A DNA stretch of 64,000 nucleotides from Streptomyces xiamenensis (GTDB lineage: Bacteria; Actinomycetota; Actinomycetes; Streptomycetales; Streptomycetaceae). A program made the position numbers and the translations under genes. The stretch lies in NCBI RefSeq assembly GCF_000993785.3, contig NZ_CP009922.3, positions 4,898,001 through 4,962,000 of the forward strand, given 5' to 3'. Positions within the stretch are counted from its first letter, which is position 1. The number at the start of each line of letters is the position of its first letter. Below are positions 35,961 through 44,369 of the stretch, one piece after another. The notes beneath the pieces are model-generated. The model did not search any database and was not told where the DNA came from. It worked only from the letters and a program-made list of their open reading frames with translations.

Positions 35961-38570
35961 ATGGCACGCCGCGGCACACTGCGCATCTACCTGGGGGCCG
36001 CCCCCGGGGTCGGCAAGACGTACGCCATGCTCAGCGAGGCCCACCGCCGCGCCGAGCGGGGCACCGACATCGTCGTCGGCTTCGTCGAGACCCACGACCG
36101 GCCCCGCACCGAGGCCCTGCTGCGCGGCCTGGAGACCGTCCCGCGCCGCCCGCCCCCGGGAGCCGGCCGCGGCGAGATGGACACCGAGGCCGTCCTGCGC
36201 CGCGCCCCGGCCGTGGCCTGCGTCGACGAACTCGCCCACAGCAACGCCCCCGGCTCCCGGCACGACAAGCGCTGGCGCGACATCGACACCCTGCTGGACG
36301 CCGGCATCGACGTCATCTCCACCGTCAACATCCAGCACCTGGAGTCCCTGGCCGACGTGGTGGCCGCCATCACCGGGGTACGGCAGCGCGAGACCGTGCC
36401 CGACGCCGTGGTGCGCCGCGCCGACCAGATCGAACTGGTCGACATGACCCCCGAGGCGCTGCGCCGCCGGATGGCACACGGCAACATCTACGCCCCGGAC
36501 AAGGTGGACGCGGCCCTCTCGCACTACTTCCGTCCCGGCAACCTCACCGCGCTGCGCGAACTCGCGCTGCTGTGGACCGCGGACCGGGTCGACGCGTACC
36601 TCCAGCGCTACCGCACCGAGCAGGGCATCCGCTCCACCTGGTACGCCCGTGAACGCATCGTCGTGGCGCTGACCGGCGGGCCCGAGGGCTCCACCCTCAT
36701 CCGGCGGGCCGCCCGGATGGCCGCCAAGAGCTCCGGCGGCGAGATCCTGGCCGTCCACGTCTCGCGCGCCGACCGGCTCACCGCCGTCTCGCCGCGCGAA
36801 CTGGCCAGCCAGCGCACCCTGGTGGAACAGCTCGGCGGAACCTTTCACCACGTCATCGGCGACGACATATCCAGCGCCCTGCTGGACTTCGCCCGCGGCG
36901 TCAACGCCAATCAGATCGTGCTCGGCTCCTCCCGCCGCAAGACCTGGCAGTACGCCTTCGGGCCCGGCGTGGGCGCCAGTGTCGCCCGCGACAGCGGACC
37001 CGACCTCGACGTCCACATCGTCACCCACGCCGAGGTGGCGCGCGGGCGCGGCCTGCCCAACGCCCGGGGCGCCCGGCTCGGCCGCTCCCGCACCGTCGCC
37101 GGCTGGCTCATCGGCCTGGCCGGCCCGCCCCTGCTGACCGTGCTGCTGGCCGCGCCCCCGCGGCCGCTGGCCGAGTTCGCCAGCGACGTGCTGCTGTTCC
37201 TGTCGGTGACCGTGCTGGCCGCCCTGGTCGGCGGCTTCTACCCGGGCCTGGTCTCCGCCGCGCTGGCAACCTTGCTGCTCGACTACTTCTTCACCGAACC
37301 GCTGCGCGAATGGGGCGTGGGCAGCGGCCACGACGTGATCACCGTCGTGATCTTCTTCGCCATCGCCCTGGCCGTCGCCTCGGTGGTCGACATGTCCGCC
37401 CAGCGCACCCAGCAGGCCGCCAGGCTCCGCGCCGAGTCCGAGACCCTCACCGTGCTCGCCGGCAGCGTGCTGCGCGGCGAGGACACCCTGCGCGCCCTGC
37501 TGGGCCGCGCCAGGGAGACCTTCGGCATGGACTGCGCCGCGCTGCTGGAACGCGATCACGACGGCGGTCGTTGGCGCTGTGTGGGAAGTGTCTCCGCCAT
37601 CGCCGACAACCCCCGCCCGCTGCTGCGGCCCCAGGACGCCGACGTCGACGTGCCGGTGGGCGAGCACACCATGCTCGTGCTCTCCGGCCGGGTGCTGCCC
37701 GCCGAGGACCGGCGGGTGCTCAGCGCGTTCGCCGCGCAGGCCGCCACCATCCTGGACCGGCAGCGGCTGCTGACCGAGGCCGCCCGCGCGCACAAGCTCG
37801 CCGAGGGCAACCGCATCCGTACCGCGCTGCTCGCCGCCGTCTCGCACGATCTGCGCACCCCGCTGGCGGCCATCAAGGCCTCGGTGTCCTCGCTGCGCTC
37901 GGACGACGTGGAGTGGTCCCCGCAGGATCGCGCCGGGCTGCTGGAGAGCATCGAGGACGGCGCCGACCGTCTGGACCAGCTGGTGGGCAACCTGCTGGAC
38001 ATGTCCCGCCTGCACACCGGCACCGTACGGCCGCTGATCCGCCGCACCGGCCTGGACGAGGTGGTGCTGCGGGCCCTGGCCGGGGTGCCCGTGGACGTCG
38101 TGGACCTGGATGTCCCCGAGTCGCTGCCGTGGGTGGCCGCCGACCCGGGGCTGCTGGAGCGCTCGGTGGCCAACATCGTGGAGAACGCGGTGAAGTACCG
38201 GCCGCCGGACACCCGGGTGCTGGTGCGCGGCAGCGCGCTGGGCAACCAGGTCGAACTGCGTGTGGTCGACCGCGGCCCCGGTGTCCCGGACGCCGACAAG
38301 GGCCGGATCTTCGAGCCCTTCCAGCGGCACGGTGACATTCCGCGCGGCAACGGGGTGGGGCTCGGCCTGGCCGTCGCCCGCGGCTTCACCGAGGCCATGG
38401 GCGGCACCCTGGACGCCGAGGACACCCCGGGCGGTGGGATGACGATGGTGCTCACCCTGCCCACCGACATCCCGGCCCCGGCCGCCGCGGGAGCCGGGGC
38501 ACCCGCAGAACGAGAATCCGAACAAGGGGAACAGGGGGGAGCCCATGCACCGGGTACTCGTGGTCGATGA
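35961..38570 (+). CDS. kdpD: KdpD-type sensor histidine kinase
   Basis: This is a potassium/turgor-sensing kinase of 869 residues. Domains in order are the KdpD N-terminal domain with Walker A AAPGVGKT (about 14-21) and CVDELAHSNAPGSRH, a USP-like domain (about 230-350), four transmembrane helices (about 385-480), GAF, HisKA with SHDLRTPLAAIK, and HATPase (NIVENAVKYRPP, GVGLGLAVA). The response regulator gene overlaps its 3' end by 26 bp. No kdpFABC transporter gene is near, so targets lie elsewhere. The C-terminus after the ATPase is a short Ala/Gly-rich tail. Confidence 0.92.
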   Translation: MARRGTLRIYLGAAPGVGKTYAMLSEAHRRAERGTDIVVGFVETHDRPRTEALLRGLETVPRRPPPGAGRGEMDTEAVLRRAPAVACVDELAHSNAPGSRHDKRWRDIDTLLDAGIDVISTVNIQHLESLADVVAAITGVRQRETVPDAVVRRADQIELVDMTPEALRRRMAHGNIYAPDKVDAALSHYFRPGNLTALRELALLWTADRVDAYLQRYRTEQGIRSTWYARERIVVALTGGPEGSTLIRRAARMAAKSSGGEILAVHVSRADRLTAVSPRELASQRTLVEQLGGTFHHVIGDDISSALLDFARGVNANQIVLGSSRRKTWQYAFGPGVGASVARDSGPDLDVHIVTHAEVARGRGLPNARGARLGRSRTVAGWLIGLAGPPLLTVLLAAPPRPLAEFASDVLLFLSVTVLAALVGGFYPGLVSAALATLLLDYFFTEPLREWGVGSGHDVITVVIFFAIALAVASVVDMSAQRTQQAARLRAESETLTVLAGSVLRGEDTLRALLGRARETFGMDCAALLERDHDGGRWRCVGSVSAIADNPRPLLRPQDADVDVPVGEHTMLVLSGRVLPAEDRRVLSAFAAQAATILDRQRLLTEAARAHKLAEGNRIRTALLAAVSHDLRTPLAAIKASVSSLRSDDVEWSPQDRAGLLESIEDGADRLDQLVGNLLDMSRLHTGTVRPLIRRTGLDEVVLRALAGVPVDVVDLDVPESLPWVAADPGLLERSVANIVENAVKYRPPDTRVLVRGSALGNQVELRVVDRGPGVPDADKGRIFEPFQRHGDIPRGNGVGLGLAVARGFTEAMGGTLDAEDTPGGGMTMVLTLPTDIPAPAAAGAGAPAERESEQGEQGGAHAPGTRGR

Positions 38571-39225
38571 CGAGCCGCAGATACTCCGTGCCCTGGTGAT
38601 CAGCCTCAAGGCGCGCCGGTACGAGGTGGACACCGCCCCGGACGGCGCCACCGCGCTGCGGCTGGCCCACGAGCGGCACCCCGACGCGGTCATCCTGGAC
38701 CTGGGGCTGCCGGACATGGACGGCACCGAGGTCATCGCCCGGCTCCGCGGCTGGATGCGGATGCCGATCATCGTGCTCTCCGCCCGGCACACCTCCGACG
38801 AGAAGGTGCAGGCGCTGGACGCGGGTGCGGACGACTACGTCACCAAGCCGTTCGGCATGGACGAGCTGCTGGCACGGCTGCGGGCCGCTGTACGCCGCGC
38901 GGAGCCGGCCGCCGCCGAGGAGGACACCGTCATCCACACCGCCGACTTCACCGTCGACCTCGCCGCCCGCAAGATCCACCGGGAGGGCCGCGACATCCGG
39001 CTCACCCCCACCGAATGGCATCTGCTGGAGGTCCTGATCCGGCACAGCGGCCGGCTGGTCAGCCAGCGGCAGCTGCTCCAGGAGGTGTGGGGCCCGGCGT
39101 ACGGCACCGAGACCAACTATCTGCGCGTCTACATGGCCCAGCTGCGCCGCAAGCTGGAGGCCGACCCCGCCCACCCCCGGCACTTCGTCACCGAGCCGGG
39201 CATGGGTTACCGCTTCGAACGCTGA
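38545..39225 (+). CDS. kdpE: KdpE-type response regulator (OmpR family)
   Basis: This is a regulator of 226 residues. The receiver domain has Asp52 in VILDLGLPDMDG, Ser in VLSARH and Lys in YVTKPFGMDEL. The winged helix includes LTPTEWHLLEVLIRHSGRLVSQ and YLRVYMAQLRRKLEADPA, highly typical of KdpE. It would activate potassium transport genes when phosphorylated by the overlapping KdpD. The start ATG at 38545 lies within the end of kdpD, preceded by GGGGGGAG, indicating translational coupling. Confidence 0.92.
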   Translation: MHRVLVVDDEPQILRALVISLKARRYEVDTAPDGATALRLAHERHPDAVILDLGLPDMDGTEVIARLRGWMRMPIIVLSARHTSDEKVQALDAGADDYVTKPFGMDELLARLRAAVRRAEPAAAEEDTVIHTADFTVDLAARKIHREGRDIRLTPTEWHLLEVLIRHSGRLVSQRQLLQEVWGPAYGTETNYLRVYMAQLRRKLEADPAHPRHFVTEPGMGYRFER

Positions 39226-39255
39226 GCGGGCGGAGTGGGACGTTACGCTGAAGGC

Positions 39256-39684
39256 ATGAGCGCGGGTGAAAGGGCCGGGGAACACCCCGGCAGGCGGCGG
39301 GGCCGGCCACGGTGGTGGCCCGGCAGGTCGGCCGCCGAGGCACACGCCGCCGCCGAGGGCGCCGAGCGGGCGGCCGACGAGGCCGAGCGGGCGCGCTGCA
39401 CCCCCATCAGGGACTGCGCCGAGGGCCCGGCGGGCCGCCCGGTGGTCAGCGTGACCGGTACGCTGCGCTCGGTGAGTGAACGTACGGTGGCGGGGCTGCC
39501 CGCCCTGGCCGCCGAGCTGGACGACGGCTCCGCCCGGCTCGAGGTGGTCTGGCTGGGCCGGGCCGCCATCGCCGGGATCGTGCCCGGCCGGGAGCTGGTC
39601 GCCTCCGGACGGATCGCGTTGGCGCACGGCCGTCCGGTGCTGTTCAACCCCCGATACCAGCTGCGACCCCTCGACAAGGAGTAG
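39256..39684 (+). CDS. OB-fold nucleic acid binding domain protein
   Basis: This protein of about 142 residues has a basic, low-complexity N-terminus (GRRRGRPRWWPGRSAAEAHAA) and a C-terminal OB-fold (VVSVTGTLRSVSERTVAGLPALAAELDDG, RLEVVWLGRAAIAGIVPG, RPVLFNPRYQL), as in single-stranded nucleic acid binding modules. It is probably cytoplasmic. The start ATG at 39256 is used because family proteins begin close to this point. It is followed after 4 bp by the DUF3159 gene, a pairing I recall from other Streptomyces. Confidence 0.8.
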   Translation: MSAGERAGEHPGRRRGRPRWWPGRSAAEAHAAAEGAERAADEAERARCTPIRDCAEGPAGRPVVSVTGTLRSVSERTVAGLPALAAELDDGSARLEVVWLGRAAIAGIVPGRELVASGRIALAHGRPVLFNPRYQLRPLDKE

Positions 39685-39688
39685 CCAG

Positions 39689-40444
39689 GTGACCCCACCT
39701 GACCAGCAGTCCCCGGACGGACGACCGCCCATGGCCCCGCAGGCACCCGATCAGGCGGCCACCAAGGCGGCGTTCTTCGAGGCGTTCGGCGGCGTGCGCG
39801 GCATGGTGGAGACCACGGTGCCCGGCCTGGTGTTCGTCCTCAGCTACACGATCAACCGCGACATCAAGATCTCCGCGATCGCCGCCCTGACGATCTCCGC
39901 GGTGCTCGCGGTGAGCCGGCTGATCCAGCGCGACACCGTCAAGCACGCCTTCAGCGGCGTCTTCGGGGTGGCGTTCGGCGCGGTCTTCGCGATGATGTCG
40001 GGCGACGCCAAGAACTTCTACCTGCCCGGGATGCTCTACACCCTGGGCCTGGGCGTCGCCTATGTGGCCACGGCGGCGGCGGGCGTGCCCCTGCTCGGGC
40101 TGATCCTGGGCCCGGTGTTCCGCGAGATGCTCTCCTGGCGCACCCGCAACCCGGGGCGCAAGGCCGCCTACGTCAAGGCGAGCTATGTGTGGGGCGCGAT
40201 CCTGCTGGCCAAGTCGGCGATCACCTTCCCCATCTACTTCTGGGGGGACGCCACGCAGCTGGGCTGGCTGCGGGTGGCGCTGGGCATCCCACCCTTCCTG
40301 CTGGCCGTCTATCTGACCTGGATCATCCTGGTGAAGGCCCCGGCACCGATCGATGTGGTCGCCGAGATGGAGGCCGAGGAGAAGGCCGAGAAGGAACGCG
40401 AGGCGGAGCGCAAGCGGGCGGCCGCCGCCGAGAAGATGCCCTAG
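39689..40444 (+). CDS. DUF3159 integral membrane protein
   Basis: This is a membrane protein of 251 residues with about five to six hydrophobic helices (GLVFVLSYTI, ISAIAALTISAVLAVS, AFSGVFGVAFGAVFAMM, LPGMLYTLGLGVAYVATAAAG, and two more near ILLAKSAITFPIYF and ALGIPPFLLAVYLTWIILV). The C-terminal tail is charged and coiled-coil-like (EMEAEEKAEKEREAERKR). The DUF3159 family is of unknown function. The start GTG at 39689 has AAGGAG 7 bp upstream, inside the end of the OB-fold gene. A terminator separates it from the converging trkA pair. Confidence 0.87.
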   Translation: MTPPDQQSPDGRPPMAPQAPDQAATKAAFFEAFGGVRGMVETTVPGLVFVLSYTINRDIKISAIAALTISAVLAVSRLIQRDTVKHAFSGVFGVAFGAVFAMMSGDAKNFYLPGMLYTLGLGVAYVATAAAGVPLLGLILGPVFREMLSWRTRNPGRKAAYVKASYVWGAILLAKSAITFPIYFWGDATQLGWLRVALGIPPFLLAVYLTWIILVKAPAPIDVVAEMEAEEKAEKEREAERKRAAAAEKMP

Positions 40445-40461
40445 CCTTCCCGGCTCCGCCC

Positions 40462-40487
40462 GGTTCTGTCCCGGCCGGGACAGAACC
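40462..40487. terminator. Bidirectional terminator, 26-bp perfect palindrome
   Basis: GGTTCTGTCCCGG (40462-40474) is followed directly by its complement (40475-40487). It lies between the converging DUF3159 and trkA genes and can fold in either transcript as an 11 bp stem with a 4-nt loop. Confidence 0.8.
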
Positions 40488-40493
40488 CCCGGT

Positions 40494-41183
40494 TCACCCG
40501 GTGTTCTTCCCGCCCTCCTTGGGCGGGCGCGGCGACAGCAGGGCCTGCAACTGGGCCTCGCGGGCGGGTGCGGCGACGAACAGCAGCTCGTCGCCCGCCG
40601 CCAGCGCGTCGTCCGGATCCGGGATCAGCACCTTCACCCCGCGGATGATCGTCACCAGCGCGGTGTCCTGCGGCCAGGCCACCTCGCCCACCCGGGTGCC
40701 CACCAGCGCCGCGCCCTGCGGCAGGGTGAGCTCCACCAGGCTGGCCTCGCCCTGGCTGAAGCGCAGCAGCCGCACCAGATCGCCGACGCTCACCGCCTCC
40801 TCCACCAGCGCCGACATCAGCCGCGGCGTGGAGACCGCCACATCCACGCCCCAGGCGTCGTTGAACAGCCACTCGTTCTTGGGGTTGTTGACCCGGGCCA
40901 CCACCCGTGGCACCCCGTACTCCGTCTTGGCCAGCAGGGAGACCACCAGGTTGACCTTGTCGTCGCCGCTGGCGGCGATCACCACCTGGCAGCGCTCCAG
41001 GGCAGCCTCGTCCAGGGTGGCGATCTCACAGGCGTCGGCCAGCAGCCACTCGGCCTCCGGGACCCGTTCCACCGCGACCGCCTCGGGCGCGTTGTCGATC
41101 AGCAGCACCTCGTGGCCGTTCTCCAGCAGCTCCCCGGCGATGGAACGGCCCACCGCACCGGCCCCGGCGATCACCACCCTCAT
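40494..41183 (-). CDS. TrkA/KtrA-family potassium uptake regulatory protein
   Basis: This is a cytoplasmic gating subunit of 229 residues. The RCK-N Rossmann domain binds NAD(H) or nucleotides (MRVVIAGAGAVGRSIAGELLENGHEVLLID with GAGAVG loop), then an RCK-C domain (about 140-215; GAALVGTRVGEVAWPQDTALVTI, DALAAGDELLFVAAP). It is the second of two tandem TrkA genes; its ATG overlaps the stop of the first (41180-41183). The pair parallels mycobacterial ceoB/ceoC. The ion channel they gate is not in the window. Confidence 0.9.
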   Translation of the reverse strand: MRVVIAGAGAVGRSIAGELLENGHEVLLIDNAPEAVAVERVPEAEWLLADACEIATLDEAALERCQVVIAASGDDKVNLVVSLLAKTEYGVPRVVARVNNPKNEWLFNDAWGVDVAVSTPRLMSALVEEAVSVGDLVRLLRFSQGEASLVELTLPQGAALVGTRVGEVAWPQDTALVTIIRGVKVLIPDPDDALAAGDELLFVAAPAREAQLQALLSPRPPKEGGKNTG

Positions 41184-41851
41184 GGCTGCCGCCCCTCGTC
41201 AGGACCCTGGAGGCAGGCCGCCTCGACATCGGCCACCTGATCGCTGTACATCATCACGTGCACCAGATCGCCCTCCTGGAGAACGGTGCGCGACGTCGGC
41301 AGCATCGCCTCACCCATCCGGGTGAGGAAGGCGACCCGGACACCGGTGCGTTCCTGGAAGTGGCTCACCTTGTGCCCCACCCACGCCGGGGTGATGTGCA
41401 CCTCGGACAGCTGCACCCCGCCGCTGGGGTCGCGCCACAGCGGCTCGGCGCCCGCGGGCAGCAGCCGCCGCAGCATCTGGTGCGCAGTCCAGCGCACGGT
41501 GGCCACCGTCGGGATGCCGAACCGCTCGAACACCTCGGCGCGGCGCGGGTCGTAGATCCGGGCGGTCACGTTCTCCACACCGAACACCTCGCGGGCCACC
41601 CGGGCGGCGATGATGTTGGAGTTGTCGCCGCTGCTGACGGCGGCGAACGCCCCCGCGTCCGCCATCCCGGCCTCGGCCAGGATGTCCCGGTCGAAGCCGG
41701 GGCCTGTCACCCGCTGGCCGCCGAACCCGGAGCCCAGCCGGCGGAACGCCTTGGGATCCTGGTCGATGACCGCGACCGAATGCCCCCGCTCCTCAAGGGT
41801 CTGCGCGAGGGTCGCACCGACGCGTCCGCAGCCCATGATCACGATGTGCAT
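41180..41851 (-). CDS. TrkA-family potassium uptake regulatory protein
   Basis: This protein of 223 residues has an N-terminal Rossmann RCK domain (MHIVIMGCGRVGATLAQTLEERGHSVAVIDQD, GCGRVG loop) and a C-terminal RCK-C domain (VQLSEVHITPAWVGHKVSHFQERTGVRVAFLTR, VLQEGDLVHVMMYSD). The start ATG at 41851 gives the family N-terminus; a much longer frame reaching 43582 is an antisense artefact of the methyltransferase gene. It is translationally coupled to the second TrkA gene. The pair lies 2 kb from the KdpDE genes, so potassium functions cluster here. Confidence 0.9.
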   Translation of the reverse strand: MHIVIMGCGRVGATLAQTLEERGHSVAVIDQDPKAFRRLGSGFGGQRVTGPGFDRDILAEAGMADAGAFAAVSSGDNSNIIAARVAREVFGVENVTARIYDPRRAEVFERFGIPTVATVRWTAHQMLRRLLPAGAEPLWRDPSGGVQLSEVHITPAWVGHKVSHFQERTGVRVAFLTRMGEAMLPTSRTVLQEGDLVHVMMYSDQVADVEAACLQGPDEGRQP

Positions 41852-42106
41852 AGCCGTTGCGCCCGCACCTTCTCTCCGCCGGCCGGTACCCGTTACCCGG
41901 CCCGTCGGCACCACGCTACCCGGCCGCCCCCGCACTGTCCGGCCGGGCGCCCGGCACGCGGTGCGCCGCCCGCGTACGGGCCGCCGGGCGCGTTGATGGC
42001 GGCCGGGCGGCGGGGCACTGCCGTTCGGCGGGCGGCGGGGGAGCCCGTAGACTGGGCGGCCGTTGTTTCCCTCACCCCCTCTTCGCGCTCTGGAGCCGTC
42101 GCCACC

Positions 42107-43465
42107 ATGCCTGAATCCACCCCCACGGCGGCGTCGCTGGTCGGCGAGGAGTACGAGGTCGAGATCGGCCCGGTCGCCCACGGCGGCCACTGCGTGGCAC
42201 GCACTCCCGGCGGCCAGGTCCTCTTCGTACGGCACACCTTCCCCGGCGAGCGGGTCGTCGCCCGCGTCACCGACGGGCGTGCCGACTCGCGCTTCCTGCG
42301 CGCCGACGCCGTCACCGTGCTCGACCCCGCCAAGGAACGCATCGAGGCGCCCTGCCCCTTCTCCGGCCCCGGGCGCTGCGGAGGCTGCGACTGGCAGCAC
42401 GTGAAACCGGGCGCCCAGCGCAAGCTCAAGGCCGCGGTCCTCACCGAGCTGCTGGCCCAGCTGGCCGGGGTCACCCCCGAGGAGGTCAGCTGGGACGGCA
42501 CGGTCGAGCCCGCCCCCGGTGACAAGGTCGCCCCCGGCGAGGTGCCCGCCTGGCGCACCCGCGTGCAGTACGCGATCGACGCCGAGGGCCGCGCCGGGCT
42601 GCGCCGCAGCCGCTCCCACGAGGTGGAGCCGATCGACCGCTGCCTGATCGCGGCCGAGGGCGTCAGCGAGCTGGGCGTCGAGGCGCGCAGCTGGCCGCAG
42701 ATCGCCTCCGTGGACGCGATCGCCGCGACCGGCTCCAACGACCGCATGGTGGTGCTCACCCCACGCCCCGGCGGGCGGCTGCCGCTGGTCGAGCTGGACC
42801 GGCCGGTGTCCGTGATGCGCGCCCAGGAGAAGCGCGGCAAGGGCGGTGGCCCCGGGCAGCGCACCCTGCACCCGGTGCACGGGCGGACCTTCGTACGGGA
42901 GCGGGCCGATGGCCGTACCTGGCGGGTCGGCGAGGGCGGCTTCTGGCAGGTGCATCCGCAGGCCGCCGAGCTGCTGGTGGACGCCCTCATGCGCGGGCTC
43001 ACCCCGCGCAAGGGCGAGACGGCGCTCGATCTGTACTGCGGCGTGGGCCTGTTCGCGGGCGCGCTGGCCGCCCGCGTCGGGGAGACCGGCGCGGTGGTCG
43101 GCGTCGAGTCCTCCAAGCGCGCGGTGGAGGACGCCCGGCACAACCTGGCGGACGCTCCCCGCGTCCGGATCGAGCACGGCCGGGTCGATCAGGTGCTGCC
43201 GCGCACCGGAATCACCCGCGCCGACCTGATCGTGCTGGACCCGCCCCGGGCGGGCGCCGGCAAGCGCACGGTGGAACACCTGGCGACCCTGGGCGCCCGC
43301 CGCATCGGCTACGTCGCCTGCGACCCGGCCGCCCTCGCCCGCGACCTGGCGCACTTCCGCGCGGTCGGCTACGTCCCGCGCTTCCTGCGGGCGTTCGACC
43401 TGTTCCCGATGACGCATCACATGGAGTGCGTGGCGATCCTGGAGCCCGCGGCCAAAGGTGCCTGA
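42107..43465 (+). CDS. TRAM-domain RNA (uracil-C5) methyltransferase, RlmD/TrmA family
   Basis: This protein of 452 residues methylates uracil C5 in rRNA or tRNA. The TRAM domain is first (YEVEIGPVAHGGHCVARTPGGQVLFVRHTFPGE). A [4Fe-4S] cysteine cluster follows (CPFSGPGRCGGCDWQH), then the SAM-binding domain with LYCGVGLFAGALA, LDPPRAGAGKRTVE, and the nucleophile region YVACDPAALARDL, with the general base Glu in MTHHMECVAIL. The start ATG at 42107 is used. The exact target (23S rRNA or tRNA) cannot be decided from the sequence. Confidence 0.9.
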   Translation: MPESTPTAASLVGEEYEVEIGPVAHGGHCVARTPGGQVLFVRHTFPGERVVARVTDGRADSRFLRADAVTVLDPAKERIEAPCPFSGPGRCGGCDWQHVKPGAQRKLKAAVLTELLAQLAGVTPEEVSWDGTVEPAPGDKVAPGEVPAWRTRVQYAIDAEGRAGLRRSRSHEVEPIDRCLIAAEGVSELGVEARSWPQIASVDAIAATGSNDRMVVLTPRPGGRLPLVELDRPVSVMRAQEKRGKGGGPGQRTLHPVHGRTFVRERADGRTWRVGEGGFWQVHPQAAELLVDALMRGLTPRKGETALDLYCGVGLFAGALAARVGETGAVVGVESSKRAVEDARHNLADAPRVRIEHGRVDQVLPRTGITRADLIVLDPPRAGAGKRTVEHLATLGARRIGYVACDPAALARDLAHFRAVGYVPRFLRAFDLFPMTHHMECVAILEPAAKGA

Positions 43466-43871
43466 GCCGCGGTGACGGCCGGGGTCCGCCGCGCGCCCGC
43501 GCGGACTCCGCACGGTTGACACCGCACGGGCCGTTCTCCCGGTGGTGGCTTCCGCACGATCGCTGTCACCGCGACGTTGCACTCCGCGTGAACCAATATC
43601 TGTGTCCGTGAGGTGAGAATTTCACGGGCCGTGCGGCGAGGCTTTTGCCGTAGCGGGTGACGGGAAATTATTCACCGGGCAGGCGCTGTTCCCGTGTGCT
43701 ACTGTCGGTCTCAGTTGCAGTTGTGGTTCCCGAAACTTCAAGTGCCCTCGCCCGCTTCGCCGGCCGAGAGCTCTTTTGTATTTCCGGTCATTTCCGGGCG
43801 GGTTGATCATTGCGGCAATACGGGGTCCGTGCAATGCGGACTTCGATATACTGCCTCAAAGGAGATATAAA
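43466..43871 (+). other. Long upstream region of the cold-shock gene
   Basis: No gene is seen in 406 bp. The DNA is more AT-rich than its neighbours. A TGCTACTGT extended -10-like element occurs at 43697-43705, and a TATACT at 43847-43852 just before the ribosome site. A small hairpin GTCCG/CGGAC (43825-43829 and 43837-43841) lies about 20 bp before the ribosome site. A long structured leader is typical of cold-shock genes, but no start site was fixed. Confidence 0.4.
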
Positions 43872-44075
43872 ATGGCTACTGGCACCGTGAAGTGGTTCAA
43901 CGCGGAAAAGGGCTTCGGATTCATCGAGCAGGACGGTGGCGGCGCCGATGTGTTCGCCCACTACTCGAACATCTCGGCCCAGGGCTTCCGTGAGCTGCTC
44001 GAAGGCCAGAAGGTGAGCTTCGACATCGCGCAGGGCCAGAAGGGCCCGACGGCCGAGAACATCGTTCCGGCCTGA
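43872..44075 (+). CDS. Cold-shock protein (CspA family)
   Basis: This is a single-domain RNA/DNA chaperone of 67 residues. The beta-barrel RNA-binding motifs RNP1 (KGFGFIEQ) and RNP2 (VFAHYSNI) are intact, and the N-terminus [16 protein letters not shown] is diagnostic. The start ATG at 43872 has AAAGGAG 7 bp upstream. It heads a cold-shock island with a DEAD-box helicase, a CBS protein and a MerR regulator, but it has its own strong terminator. Confidence 0.97.
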   Translation: MATGTVKWFNAEKGFGFIEQDGGGADVFAHYSNISAQGFRELLEGQKVSFDIAQGQKGPTAENIVPA

Positions 44076-44091
44076 CACTGACGCACGTTAC

Positions 44092-44131
44092 GCAGCTGGG
44101 GTCGTACCCTTCGGGGTACGAGCCCAGCTCC
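44092..44131 (+). terminator. Terminator of the cold-shock gene (UUCG loop)
   Basis: A long stem capped by a TTCG tetraloop (44110-44113) pairs AGCTGGG-TCGTACCC with GGGTACGA-CCCAGCT. It is followed by GCGTTTTGTG, a real T-run. It starts about 17 bp after the csp stop. Confidence 0.9.
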
Positions 44132-44335
44132 GTGCGTTTTGTGATCCGGTACTCATTCGTTCGGCGAACCGGAGCAGTGCGCATGATCTCCCAGAATGCT
44201 GGGCGCGCCGATATGACGCCTCCATTGCCCCACGTATTTAGAACCGCACCGGTATAAACATCATCCGGCCCTGTCAGGGCTTTATCTGTCATCGGTCCAT
44301 ACTTGTATTCTCCGGGCTGCTCATAGCCGCGGGAT

Positions 44336-44360
44336 TCCTTGATATGTGCCGTATCAAGGA
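44336..44360 (+). promoter_or_regulatory. Hairpin sequestering the ribosome site of the DEAD-box helicase
   Basis: TCCTTGATA (44336-44344) pairs perfectly with TATCAAGGA (44352-44360) over a 7-nt loop. The 3' arm contains the AAGGA of the ribosome site AAGGAGGG (44356-44363), which serves the ATG at 44370. The stem is A/U-rich for this genome, so its stability should depend on temperature. Confidence 0.65.
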
Positions 44361-44369
44361 GGGTTCCGC

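Noticed and set aside
35562-38792. Open frame of over 1000 codons on the minus strand opposite kdpD/kdpE
   Set aside because: It is the usual antisense artefact of high third-position GC. The plus strand encodes two clear two-component proteins there, and the antisense product has no recognisable domain.
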